DNA of 64,000 nucleotides from Plasmopara viticola (Eukaryota > Oomycota > Peronosporomycetes > Peronosporales > Peronosporaceae), in the NCBI GenBank assembly GCA_001695595.3, contig MBPM02000113.1, positions 120,467 through 184,466 on the forward strand, read 5' to 3'. The translations under genes and the position numbers were made by a program. Within the stretch, counting starts at the first letter, position 1. Each line of letters opens with the position of its first letter. Positions 1 through 10,272 of the stretch are shown piece after piece. Below the pieces are notes generated by a model, which was not told the origin of the DNA, did no database searches, and was given only the letters and a program-made list of their open reading frames with translations.

Positions 1-3000
1 AGCTGTTTTAAGGGTTATGTGAAGCAGGATTACCGTGCCTATTCTCAAAAAGTTCTTGGTAGCCTTTACACTCCACATGGGAAGGAGAGCCAGCGGATCA
101 GCTCCCACCTCGATTGTGCGCCTAAGCTGCAGCTCCTGTGCAACTAAATGTACACATTTAAGATTGTTTCGGGGTCAGATATAGCGGATAGCTGGAGGCC
201 TTACTGGGGCGATCTTAAACCTTTGAGGACCTTAAAGAAATTTTGAATATACAATTTTTAAGGCTTACAGCTGGATACACCGCCGTGTGTCTCAGTCTTA
301 GTAGCTCGAACAGCGTCAAGAAGTCGCATACCTCTAAAGCCGCTAAGTGATTTAAGCTAAAGATATCGACAAGCAAACACGTACCTGTCCCTGGCGTATC
401 AGCTCTCGGGACCGGATTCCGTTTCTCTCATTTCGCCATAGTCTACCAGCTACCCTAACATCACACATCTGTGTTTGGGTTTAAATTAGCTAGGAAAATA
501 ATATTTCATTTTGCTCAGACTTACTCGTTTTAGAGCTAACTTAACGCTGTTGAAAACGTTTAAGTTTTTCCTTTCGTCTTTGCCTTAATTCTTTTTTCCT
601 CATGATATGTGCAAACAGTCGCATATCTTGCCTGGCTAATGTCATTTAGTCGAATCTCCGCGAAGTGAGATAAGTATTCACGTGGAAATTGTAAACTCAG
701 GAGAAAAAAGGTTGAACGAGCCTCTCGGTCTTTGGAATATTGGCGTCGCTCTTAAGTGTCTTGGCTTATTGCTATGGAGCTGTACATGTGTGAACCGCAT
801 AGTTGAGTGCAACTTCAACACCAGAAAGCATATTGGCCTTTGGGGAAACTCAGCGTCCAAACTGCACAGCATTTTTTCTACTTAACACTTTTCTGTCCGA
901 ACATCTATCGAGGAAAGATCTGCTGTGGATGTCGGTGAACAAATTCTCGCGAACCAAAACTGCCGAATCGCCATAATTTTGAGATAACGTATCCTAAGAG
1001 CCTTTCTGCTTGTTTGATCTCTCGTTATGCTGGCAAAATCAATGCTAAATACGCCACCTTAAATGAGCGGCATGAGAACACTACTGTGTCCGTGTAGCCT
1101 TTCTTTTCTGTCAGCTCAAATTCGAGTCTACGCTTATGGTCTTACAAATCATCTACTGGTAACAGTAGGCACTGAAAAGAAGATCACGTGTGAGCCCCGG
1201 GCTTGATCTTATAAATCACATGTCTATACAGATTCTTTTACCCACATATACATCTGGGATGACCAATATGTTGTGGACACCAGAAAACGATGTTGTCTAC
1301 CCAAATAAGCACATGCTCTTTTAATCTATCGTACTCCAAGTCGTCGTAGCAAAAAAAAAGACTGGGGATAGATCTGTTGCCAGCTTAAAGCGGTACAACT
1401 GCAATCGTTGCGAATTGCTTGATTGCTTGATTGCTTGATTTTAGCTTCACACTAAAAAAATTAAGTTGGCATTCATTTTATATATCTGACGAATCTTTTC
1501 GTCAATAGTACTGTCTATTCTGCTCATGTGAAGTCTTACCCGATGCATGAAAGTCGGGCAAGCTTTTTCGCTTCGTCAGGTCTGTATATAAGGCAGAAGA
1601 GATATTCCGTGGAGAACGACAATCATCGCTCCATTTTTCGGGAAGAAGGGACGCATTTACCGCCAACCCAAAAAATGCAATGTCTAAATGAATCACAAAA
1701 CCGTTTGGGCTGATAAATGCATACTTTATGAAACGTAACGCGTTGTCATGAAAAAGACAGCTCTGACGAGCAGCCACCAGAGCTACCTTTTCCTCAGGAT
1801 ATCAGAACGAGCAACTGATCGCAAAATTGAAGTATTACAAGTGGTCATGTAACTAAACGCCGTGAGGGGTATGTTTGACTTAGCCATTCGTCTTGGATAA
1901 TGTGGTACACTTTACAGCGACACCCGGACTTTTAGTCGTCTTGCGTTGCAATTGGCGCTTGTGCAGGTTCTATTGCTGAGCTTTTTGTAATGATATGTTT
2001 GTCGCCAATTCACAGTCGCTTTTTATGCAAAGGAATTTGGTGGCGAAATCGGAAAGTAACTTTTACTTCATGCCATCCTTTGCGTTTTCGAAAATTAAGA
2101 TATTGATGAGCTCACATTACGCTACTAATTCTGGTGACATGTCATAAGGTCAGTTACATGCCTCAATACTCTATAATATATCTGGCTGACAATTTGGCCA
2201 AGTGTCTAGTAGCTTCGTGTTTATTTAAGTTAAGTCTGACACCACTCGAAGTATCCGCTCTGACACGACTTTCGGCTAGAAAGCTAACTATAATGGCAGA
2301 CAAGTACCATTTGTTATCCACGGGATCGTTTGTGATACTCAACTATATACTTTGTATTGCATCTCCAGTCTAGCTTTGCGAAGCTATATTACCTGCTCTC
2401 GCTGTATCTCATTACTGACTTGTAAAACCTGGTTGCCTCATTAATCTACGAACCCCACTCGCCAAACTTTGCTTTCCGCAATTGGCTGTGCTTTGTTGAC
2501 TTCATGCGAAACCGCTTTACATACTATGTCGAGCGAAATTTGTTATTGGCGCTATGATCCCTACCTTTGAAGCCATCGCAAAACTTGGTTACCGCGAGTA
2601 GAAATCAAAAGGTCACCACACCTAGAGAGCAGTACCTTTGGTAAGACACAGGTGAGGCTCACTGTGTCGGCCACATGGCGTCACGACTTGAAAACGCCCG
2701 ACCATCGAATGGCGATTTTAGCACGTGTAGAGAGCGCTCGCTCCATGCGCATTGGAGCTCAACTCAAGCAACACCCACGCCTGAAGTCAACTGCGACTTG
2801 CGAAACTTGGCATCAGAGAATGAAAAGGGTAAGTACTCTCTTCGACGAGGTTTGAGCTCAGCTCGTGAACTTATAGCTTGTGACATCAAGTTGAGTACCC
2901 TTAGATGGCACACTAAAACACCGTGCTTATCCGAAGTGCATACTCGACCGTCTACTCGTCGCACACCGTGTTCTCACGAGCGGCCAGTTTTCTCACTATG

Positions 3001-4628
3001 CACCCACATACTTCGTGCCCATTCTCCAAGTGAGAATGTATATTGCAAACTTAAATCAACCAACACTGATCGAACAGCAATAAAAGATCGCCCATAAAAG
3101 AAAGCCGCTTTGTGTATACTCTTCTATAAAACAAGGCTGGCGAGCGTTGTTTTTCATAAGCAATAACTTGATACTTAGAAAAAAGTTATTCGTACATGAG
3201 GCTTGGCAATCGAGGGCTCATCACCTTTCCGTTATGTCCTTTCAAGTCTATATATCAAGTAAGACTTACTATGTGAGAGCGGGGTAGCATATGCGCTAAT
3301 GTGTCACCTTCGTGGACAAACAAACCGTCAATATTTGAGATTGCATTTAAAAAACACCAATAGTCTCTTTGGGGCACAAGAGCACAAGATGATGACTTTC
3401 AAGAATCAGTCTCGACGATCCCTCAGTGTGAGGCAAGCTCAGATCTAAGAGCTAGACTAACGGTTCCCATGCGAACTATTGATATTGTAAGGTATCTCAA
3501 ACGGGTAAAGGCTTGAAGTCGCTGCTGTGAACTGTAACGGGGACATTCTCGACTTTTAGAGCGTCTGAGAATGACGAAAGGTATTTTGAGCATTATGTAC
3601 AAAAGGTGTATATGTGCTCGCACTTCGAAATGGCTCTAGCGAAGTCGACTTTCGAGTATCAAACGACGTCGCTTAGCTGATATATCGTCGCCAGCTACCA
3701 GCGGCGGACTGTTGCCCTGATCAGCAACATCATGCTCTTTTGAGCACTGTTTCTTCAGTTTTAACTAAGAACTCTAATGATAGCTTCACATGTAAATCCA
3801 GCACCTTAAACCCTTTTGATAGTAGTCGCAGTCTTGTCAAAGCCGCTGATAAACAAAGTCAAAAGCATTTACGACGCCAGGGCAAACCTCCCGATGTGTG
3901 GCCCCAAGACCCTATAAATGCTCAAATGAACGACATCTTTTTCTATGCACGATACTGAAACTGACCCTGGTGATGACGTTGCTGAAGGATTTGTATACGT
4001 GGTAGTAGTGCTTGCCATTTTGGCCAGGAAAGAGGGGAGAAGGCAATAAACAAGCATCTTACGGCGCACTTAGGGCCCTTCGCTACAAATTAAGCTTGCG
4101 ATCGACGTTTGATGGACGCCACCGAGGAGCTGGTGTGCCGAAACGGCGACAACATGGACGGTCTCTGCCAAGACATGCCCCTGGTTTCCCAGCCCCATGA
4201 TCGCTTAGTCCCTGTCGACCAAGTTTAAAAATATTTATATCGCTCCGCAAGTGAGTGCTCGAAATTTCCAATCTTAGATTTGTGCGGATTTATAGATACA
4301 ACATATGCTCAAAAAGTATCTTTATACCCATACGCTCAAAACTGATAATTTGTATTCCCTTCGTATTATCTATTTTTAGTCATGACAAATGTGTGCTTCA
4401 AGCTTTCTGCAACATCATCTCAATATTCTTTTTGTGACTAATCTTGCGTTTGTGAGCATTGTTAGAATATTGCGGTTGTTGACATCGAAGTCGGCACTAT
4501 TGCGGTAGTCCGTGCTCGATCTCGTCGGTAGCGTTGCGCTAGCTTTGACCTTTGCGATGTAAGCTCGACTCACAGACCTTGATTACGAGACGCAGGTTAT
4601 GTTTTGTGAGTTCTCACGGTGAAAAAGA
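1..4628. other. No supportable gene
   Basis: Several 60-140 codon open frames occur on both strands, the longest at 2675-3097 (+). None shows a domain I recognise or a convincing partner exon. A GTAAGT donor-like site lies near 2829. A GC-rich 38-codon frame at 4112-4228 (+) reads more like coding sequence than its surroundings but is too short to assign. Confidence 0.5.
1414..1440. repeat. Octanucleotide microsatellite
   Basis: Three and a bit perfect tandem copies of ATTGCTTG. Confidence 0.9.
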
Positions 4629-4702
4629 GTTCTCGTCGTCTAATGGTTAAACCTTGCTGGGATTAAAAGGTGGCCCCGTTTGACTGTATTGCCTCATTCC
4701 GT
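4629..4702 (+). pseudogene. Fossil tRNA-Val relic 1
   Basis: The block GTCGTCTAATGGTTAAAC matches the D arm of the live array with few changes. The anticodon and T arms are scrambled. The following bases (TTTTTAACAAAAACGTGC, then TATTGCTACA) resemble the start of spacer A, so this is a decayed array unit, not a chance D-arm match. Confidence 0.5.
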
Positions 4703-4930
4703 TTTTAACAAAAACGTGCTATTGCTACACATTCGCCTTCTAGGCTTTTAACTCTTAACTGGGTTCGGTGCTTGCATGAATTGGTATAATGTAGCAATCA
4801 GATAGACAGCGGACGGCTCGACCAAGCTTGAATGATACTATTCTCCTTTAAGGTATTCCGTCAGCTATGATCTGTTCGATGTGGGCACGTCATACAAAGC
4901 GTTAGGCACGATACACAAATTAAAGAATCC

Positions 4931-5002
4931 GATCGTGTCGTCTAGTTATAAGAGAGAAGCTTCACATTTACGAGACTCCAAATCTGGACTTCTCCTCGGA
5001 TA
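4931..5002 (+). pseudogene. Fossil tRNA-Val relic 2
   Basis: Starts GATCGTGTCGTCTAG, keeps GAAGCTTCACA around the CAC anticodon and ends CTCGGATA. The D loop and T arm are broken. Confidence 0.65.
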
Positions 5003-5322
5003 TTAATCTATTTCTTTTCTTTTTCAAGTTTTTCGCTGCGCTATCGCCTGCAGTGCAATATTAGTAACATCAACTTGTATTTGTATGCATTGGCGTAACA
5101 TTACGATCGCTAAAATAGTGCAGTCGCTCAGGCTATTACCTTCAATTTAGTGCTGTAATTACACCTTACGATTGCATGCATTGATATAATTTCGGGCCTG
5201 CTGATATATTGTGGCGATCGCTAAGGCTTGGGTGTTTCTCTCTCTGTAGAAGGACCCATACTATAGTAATGTGAAGGCGTCATAGAAAACGTTGCAAGTG
5301 ATACGTTGTGTGGTGAAGAATA

Positions 5323-5395
5323 GTCCGTGTTGTCTATAAATTGGGACGCAGGCTTTACACGCGCGAGATTGAGAATCCGACCTCCTCCTTTACTA
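5323..5395 (+). pseudogene. Fossil tRNA-Val(TAC) relic 3
   Basis: The best preserved relic: 73 nt, acceptor GTCCGTG, D-stem GTCT, the block GGGACGCAGGCTTTACACG with a TAC anticodon, then GAGATTGAGAATCCGACC. The T loop and 3' acceptor strand are degraded. The following GTCTTTTAGACAAAGTCGC resembles spacer A. Confidence 0.7.
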
Positions 5396-5670
5396 TCATC
5401 GTATGTCTTTTAGACAAAGTCGCTTGATTGCTACATTTCTTTGTAGCGCAAAAATTTAGCGAACAATATTGAGTTCGGCTTGCGTTTCATACATTGGTGT
5501 AATTGGCGACTACTAATATCGTAGACGGCACTAAAGCAAACACACAGACTCGGACAAAACTACATGCAGCGGCCATACGCCAAATATGACCATTTCGATG
5601 CAAGCGCGTCCGAGAGACGTTTAGTTTGATACAAAGGCATCAATTTGTACGATATCGCGACGACGAATGT

Positions 5671-5744
5671 ATTCGTGACCTCAAGTGGTTAGTTGAAATC
5701 CATGCACCATCAAATGTGAGAATGTGGATCCTTTCTCGAATATT
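5671..5744 (+). pseudogene. Fossil tRNA-Val relic 4
   Basis: Only the D-arm block (CTCAAGTGGTTAG) and a weak ATCCTTTCTCGAATA 3' end remain. It is called mainly from its position between relics 3 and 5. Confidence 0.35.
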
Positions 5745-6073
5745 ATTGCATTTTGTTCTGAGAAAACCTACTTTTGCTTTACTATCATTAGCTGCGCTAT
5801 TTCTTATAAGCAATGCTAGAATTGCACAGCTTAGGTTTGGTTGCATTTAAATGATTTTACGATTGATGATACAGCAACAGCAGACAGTATCGTTTTGATT
5901 GTTCAGAATGGCCACTGTAGCATCCACGAATCAGAATTGTACCCAGGCTCGAGGTGAGATCAAGTCTTTATGTGGAATTATCCTGTTTTGACCAGGCCAA
6001 CACAAAGATGTCACACAAGACGTAAGACGGAGATTCGGGCGAAGTGTTGCGAGATCTCATGGGCAAAGAAAGC

Positions 6074-6146
6074 ATCCATGCTGTCTATTAATAAGTACAC
6101 AAGCTACACATACTTTAGAATAAGAATCCGAGTTTTTGCTCTGATA
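6074..6146 (+). pseudogene. Fossil tRNA-Val relic 5
   Basis: 73 nt, with GCTGTCTA in the D arm, CAAGCTACACA in the anticodon arm and an intact GCTCTGATATC A-type 3' end. The central arms no longer pair. Confidence 0.55.
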
Positions 6147-6297
6147 TCGTCATTTTCTTCGTGCTCTTACTACACTGCTTATTGCTGCGCTACCCGTCCG
6201 CTTTCATGTTGATAGCTGCGGCTTGTCTTTGCATGAACTGATACACTCCCGCAATACAGAAAAATATATTAGCGGTCGCTCAGGCTTGAGCGGCACT

Positions 6298-6371
6298 ATC
6301 TTTGTCGTCTAATAGTTAGGATACAGGCATTACACACTCGCGATCATTGAGTCTGACACCCACACTTTGTG
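6298..6371 (+). pseudogene. Fossil tRNA-Val(TAC) relic 6
   Basis: TTGTCGTCTAATAGTTAGGA keeps the D arm and GGCATTACACACTCGCGA the anticodon arm with TAC. The T arm is degraded. It is followed by GACTTTTTGACAAAGTCG, clearly related to the start of spacer A. Confidence 0.65.
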
Positions 6372-6595
6372 ACTTTTTGACAAAGTCGTGCTCTTGCCAT
6401 ACTTTTTTTTGCTGCGCTATAGTATCAATCCAGTTAAAATTTATTCGTCGCATGCATTATTACGGTCTTACGAGTGCTTATACACTAAAATAAATTCGAT
6501 GCGGTTGTCCAGACTTAAGATATAGTTTCTTTGTGTGAAATTGAGACAAATTATCATGAAGACGTCAAATTGTTGGGAAATGTCACGGTGAGTAA

Positions 6596-6670
6596 CTCAC
6601 ACGCGTCTGTTTGTGGTCAAAATGCAAGCTCAACGCACTCAAGATTGAGAATCCTGTATCCATTTCTAGT
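6596..6670 (+). pseudogene. Fossil tRNA-Val relic 7
   Basis: GTCTGTTTGTGGTCAAAATG corresponds to the D arm. GCAAGCTCAACGCACTC and AAGATTGAGAATCC correspond to the anticodon and T arms. Confidence 0.5.
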
Positions 6671-6912
6671 AGCATCTTATGTCTTTTAGAAACGCCTTGC
6701 CTATGGTACCCTTTCGTTTGTCGCGCTATAATGCTATACCTATGGCTTGTATTCGAGCGCATTAATGATCCTGCGAATATTGCTGCGATCACTCAAACTT
6801 TCGTAAATTTTTTTCTCTGTCGATAGAGCTTAGCCATCTTTGAGCAAAAAGCTTGAAGGTGTCAGTGAAGACGTTGCGGAATTTACATTGTGAAGTGCCA
6901 CGGTAAGAAGCG

Positions 6913-6985
6913 CTTTTATGCCATCAAGTGATTAATGCGCAAGTTTCACGTGCTCAAGGTTGCAAATTTGGTCCTTAACTTAAAT
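6913..6985 (+). pseudogene. Fossil tRNA-Val(CAC) relic 8
   Basis: CATCAAGTGATTAATG replaces the D arm. GCGCAAGTTTCACGTGCTC keeps a CAC anticodon in a recognisable stem. The spacer after it (TTTTTTTGGCGAAGCCGTGC, then TCTTG) still resembles spacer A. Confidence 0.5.
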
Positions 6986-7694
6986 ATACTTTAGCTTTTT
7001 TTGGCGAAGCCGTGCTCTTGTGGCGCTATCAATCTTATCCACTTTAGCTTATATGGCTTGCATTATCATGCATTTTTTCCGTTGTCTTACTCTCATTTGT
7101 TTGCTGCGAGGAGATTGGCGTGTGCAACAAATTGTGTAATAAGCCAAAGTTATTCAGTCCATTACTCATATCCTTTGGTGCGATGCATAGCTCTACATAT
7201 GTAATGAAGCTAGAACTGTGGATCAGATAGGTAGTAGATCTATTCCTATATCCTTCAAGATACCTCAGCATGCAAATTATTAGTATTGCCGATAGATTGC
7301 CCATCAGCGACCATACTTCCTAGGATCCTTTACACAGAAAACCAGCATATATCACAACAGCTCAACTATATGTGACGATTCATTACATCCTCTTTAATTC
7401 TTGGAAAATTGACTGATATCCATGGCTCGTTGTCTATCATCCGAAACTTCGGTTTTCATATAATGATGACTAAATTGTCAGCAAAAAAGTACTGCCAGAA
7501 GGCCAAGACATTATGATTATTGGGTCAGCTTCGACGAAGGTTGCTACAGCTTTTGCGGGAGCCTCTACACTGTGCGTTTGAGAATGTACTTACAACAAAA
7601 GCTTTGCTTGCAATGCCTGTGCCCGTACGTGGACGGCGTGCCTTTAGGGATTGCCCCCCTAAAGGCACGCCGTCCACGTACGGCCCGGTGGACG
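6986..7694. other. No supportable gene; end of fossil spacer, then unassigned DNA
   Basis: Decayed spacer-like sequence fades out at about 7100. From about 7500 the sequence is more GC-rich and contains the perfect hairpin annotated separately. A plus-strand open frame at 7520-7747 runs through that hairpin and has no recognisable domain. Confidence 0.4.
7623..7683. repeat. Perfect 27-bp inverted repeat (hairpin)
   Basis: Arms 7623-7649 and 7657-7683 are exact reverse complements around the 7-nt loop ATTGCCC. The arms are GC-rich (CCGTACGTGGACGGC, then GTGCCTTTAGGG). It is not followed by a T-run. Confidence 0.9.
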
Positions 7695-8024
7695 CTAAAA
7701 AACGAACCGATCTAGAGGAGGCTTTAGCTCAATTACGATGCCAATAGCTCTCCCTTTCCCGGTGTCCCGCGAAGATTGACCCGTGAATGTAAGGGGGAGC
7801 GCGGTGTGCGCTCTGGCAAACTTTTGATCGGCTCTTTGCTCGCTAGGGCCGCAAAGAGCTATAAAATAATCATCCAGACGGGCATTAATCGGCCGATACA
7901 GGCAATTGACGCCGGGGTATACGCTCATCTGCTTTGCGTATCGTGGGTATTCTTCGGAGTCCACCCTTCGCGTGACCTTTTCGAACAGCCCTTGATTTAA
8001 CAGGAGCCATTGTTTTAGCGCCAC
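7695..8024 (-). CDS. Hypothetical 109-codon open frame
   Basis: An uninterrupted ATG-to-stop frame (109 residues), rich in charged residues, with a segment reading GRAIGIVIELKPPLDRFVF near its C-terminus. I do not recognise a family, and there is no signal peptide or membrane segment. It could be a short real gene, an exon, or a piece of a mobile element. It ends about 12 bases from the strong hairpin. Confidence 0.25.
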   Translation of the reverse strand: MALKQWLLLNQGLFEKVTRRVDSEEYPRYAKQMSVYPGVNCLYRPINARLDDYFIALCGPSEQRADQKFARAHTALPLTFTGQSSRDTGKGRAIGIVIELKPPLDRFVF

Positions 8025-8826
8025 CTTGCGGAGACTATGTGCTTGCTTTTATCACGGCACTAAATGCCTTTCTTAGATATCATATAGATACAGAGGAAAA
8101 GGGTGGCTTGCTTCTGGTCTGAGAGGTAACCAAAAATGTTTCCAGCACTGTCACCAACACCACAATTCAACACCACAATCCAAACACAACCTCCATGGAC
8201 AAACTACTCTATATCAATGTGCTTAAAATCCAATTGCTCAGTCGGCAGCAATTCACCTATGAGATCTCTCGTCCTCAGCATAATTCCAAGTCAAGCGCCG
8301 ATAGCGTCAACACCGAGCGCGGGTATGGAGTCATGCATACCCCAACGAGCGGCCAAGCCGCAGATGCATATAAATGATTTAAATGGTACTAAGTGCGACA
8401 AGGTCACACAACACAACACCCTGCACGAGTAGGACAGATACGGTGTGCGACAGTTTACTTTTACCGCTTTTATGGGATTGACGCGTGCAATTTAATTACC
8501 AATTTAATAAGGGAACCTTTTCGGAAAAGGTTGGGGTGACGCCCTCCTTCCAAGCGCGGGGGCTAAATGCTCGCGCGCTTCGGGCAGGTGCTCTCGGGCA
8601 TCTGCAGGTCTCTAACGAGTCTCACCCTCGACGCGACGGTCTCCAGCACCAGGGCGCCACCTGGGCACTTACCAAGTCAGAAGTACACAAAATAATGGAA
8701 GACCCTCACGGCCTCGGTGCTGGCTGCACTGCCCGCCGAACGAGACTCGACGTATGCGGACACCACTCCATGCCGTGGACTAGCCATAGAGCCTAGCACG
8801 TGCATAACTTGGCAACGCGATAACGT

Positions 8827-8845
8827 AATACAATACAATACAATA
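8827..8845. repeat. AATAC microsatellite
   Basis: Three AATAC units plus AATA, upstream of the methyltransferase gene. Confidence 0.8.
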
Positions 8846-8859
8846 AGGGAACCGTTCCC
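8842..8859. repeat. AAGGGAACC motif with a 6-bp palindrome
   Basis: AATAAGGGAACCGTTCCC contains GGGAAC and GTTCCC around a single C. The core TAAGGGAACCGTT recurs inverted at 10478-10490 and, as AATAAGGGAACC, directly at 8506-8517. Confidence 0.5.
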
Positions 8860-8872
8860 ATAAATTATTGGG

Positions 8873-8879
8873 CCATTTT
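8873..8879 (+). promoter_or_regulatory. Possible Inr element
   Basis: CCATTTT fits the oomycete initiator YCAYTYY and lies 5 bases before the ATG at 8885. That is unusually close, so either the leader is very short or the match is chance. Confidence 0.2.
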
Positions 8880-8884
8880 ATAAT

Positions 8885-9741
8885 ATGATAGACAACCAGA
8901 GCTCTTTGACATCGTCAGACGAAGCCGACTGGCGCGCGTGCGTTGAGTACGAGACCAAGCACGTGACAATAGGTGACATGAATCTGCAGGTCTATCAAAT
9001 GGAGGAGTTGCCCATCACCACGTCGCTCTTTATGTTGGCCGAGATGGACGCCAACGTGACAGAGATCTCTGGTACAAGGCTCTGGACAGGTTCGCACCTC
9101 CTTGCTCGGGTATATGAACGGCTACGATGCTCCGAACATCGTTGTTATAGCATACTGAAATGGTGACGATGCGTTTTTAGTATTTATGGCGCCATCCAGA
9201 GCTTGTGCGTGGCAAACGCGTCCTGGAATTGGGCGCTGGCACCGGTATTTGCAGCATCGTGTCGTCCAAGCTTGGAGCTGATACGTGTCTAGCTACAGAT
9301 GGTGACGGCGATATTGTCGACCTTTTATCGAAGAACGTGCGAATGAATGAAGCCGAAAACGTCGTGATTGCGCGCTCGCTGTTCTGGGGCGACGAGTCGT
9401 CTACGCTGACACTGTTAAAGGAATTCCCCCGCGCTTTGTTGGATGTCGACATAGTTCTGGCTGGTGATGTGCTCTACAAGAATGAGCTGATACCCTTGCT
9501 TTTTGCCACTGTAGTGCGAGTATTGAGTTTGGACGATGATGTCAACCGAGTCTTTGTACTGTGCCATATTCCTCGTGCCGACGTGACGCATGAGCTTGTG
9601 CAAAGAAAGATTGTCGACTTTGGGCTCAAGTTTAACGAAGTGCAATTGCTGGAAGGAGATATTGTGGATGTTGCTGCAGAGCTCGAGGAATGCCCGGTGG
9701 AAGATGTGGAGCGTTCAAGGTTGTATTGTATTACAAGGTAA
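8885..9741 (+). CDS. Family-16 (METTL21-like) SAM-dependent methyltransferase, two exons
   Basis: Exon 1 (8885-9109) and exon 2 (9181-9741) join in phase 0 across a 71-nt intron to give 261 residues, normal for the family. Exon 1 ends ...RLWTGSHLLAR and exon 2 starts YLWRHPELVRGK, which together recreate the family's tryptophan-containing lead-in. SAM-binding motif I (VLELGAGTG) is at residues 89-97, an acidic ATDGD segment near 113-117, and the DxxY motif as GDVLY at 170-174. Known of the family: many members methylate lysines of chaperones and elongation factors in the cytosol; others have different substrates. The substrate here is unknown. The ATG at 8885 is the first in frame. Unspliced, exon 1 would run to a stop 57 bases into the intron. 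Confidence 0.8.
9110..9180 (+). other. Spliceosomal intron of the methyltransferase gene
   Basis: GTATAT donor and TTTTTAG acceptor, 71 nt, phase 0, with in-frame stops. ATACTGAAAT near 9150 could supply a branch point. The inverted partial copy retains the first bases of this intron, so that copy was made from DNA, not from spliced mRNA. Confidence 0.75.
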
Positions 9742-9932
9742 ACGAGAGATGATCGAGATGTGTTAATTGACAGAATGGCTAGATAGACTGGAGTGCGAGT
9801 CTAATACACTAAACGCATTGACAAGCGTAGACTGCGAGAGTTTCCTTCTCTGTACAGGTTTTGCTGCAGCTCCCTGATCTCGCTCTTTTTCGTCAGAGCT
9901 AACGTTTCTATCGTCACCGCTTTCTGTGGATT
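9742..9932. other. 3' flank of the methyltransferase gene
   Basis: No coding signal or RNA gene seen. Confidence 0.4.
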
Positions 9933-10079
9933 TTAGTTAGCCCTTTTGTGCTCGTAATACTTGGCGATGCTAGTCGGTGTGTGATCTTTGCCAATGTAAT
10001 CAGGTGGGAGGAAGAACAGCGGCAATATGCCATCGACGGTGTCGCGTACCAGCTCTGATCCGGCACGATAGCCGTTCAT
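9933..10079 (-). CDS. Small 48-residue open frame of unknown function
   Basis: Starts MNGYRAGSELVRD and contains LPLFFLPPDYIGKDHTPTS, ending YYEHKRAN. Its composition resembles a real protein C-terminus and it is more GC-rich than the flanks. The first five codons overlap intron-derived sequence of the inverted methyltransferase copy, so the ATG may not be genuine. It may be the last exon of a gene whose 5' part was displaced by that copy. No family recognised. Confidence 0.3.
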   Translation of the reverse strand: MNGYRAGSELVRDTVDGILPLFFLPPDYIGKDHTPTSIAKYYEHKRAN

Positions 10080-10272
10080 ATACCCGTGCAAGGAAGTGCG
10101 AACCTGTCCAGAGCCTTGTGCCAGAGATCTCTGTCACATTGGCGTCCATCTCGGCCAACATAAAGAGCGACGTGGTGATGCGCAACTCCTCATTTGATAG
10201 ACCTGCAGGTCATATCACCTATTGTCACGTGCTTGGTCTCATACTCAACGCACGCGCGCCAGTCGGCTTCGT
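10066..10272 (-). pseudogene. Inverted, broken copy of methyltransferase exon 1
   Basis: About 207 bp matches the methyltransferase from the codons for EADWRACVEYE to about 20 bases into its intron, on the opposite strand. A lost base before the EELRITTS segment shifts the frame. Motif I and everything downstream are absent, so it cannot encode an enzyme. The matching tract EISGTRLWTGSHFLARV differs from the parent at few positions. Confidence 0.8.

Larger units (their letters stand above)
4629..6985 (+). repeat. Fossil tRNA-Val tandem array
   Basis: At least eight decayed units, about 225-400 bp apart (mean near 325), carry tRNA-Val relics in the same order and orientation as the live array. 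The intervening DNA keeps spacer-A landmarks: a T-run plus GACAAAGTCGTGCTCTTGC-like block (near 6370-6400), a GCTGCGCTAT block corresponding to GGTGCGCTGTC, and GCGGTCGCTCAGGCTTGAGC (near 6273-6292) corresponding to the GCAGTGGCCCAAGCTCGAGC region. Divergence is far higher than between live copies. Inference: an older edge or founder array that has stopped being homogenised. Confidence 0.7.
8041..8884. other. No supportable gene
   Basis: Open frames at 8136-8432 and 8485-8796 (+) have no recognisable domain. Between 8506 and 8853 a GC-rich block is bracketed by two direct copies of AATAAGGGAACC (8506-8517 and 8842-8853). Confidence 0.4.

Noticed and set aside
2675..3097. 140-codon open frame (+) as a gene
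   Set aside because: The longest frame in the first 7 kb, but with no domain, no codon pattern I trust and overlapping frames on both strands.
9415..9645. Minus-strand frame inside the methyltransferase gene
   Set aside because: A shadow of the coding strand.
9205..9741. A methyltransferase starting at the GTG at 9205
   Set aside because: It would lack the conserved lead-in before motif I. Splicing 9110-9180 restores that lead-in in frame with an upstream ATG.
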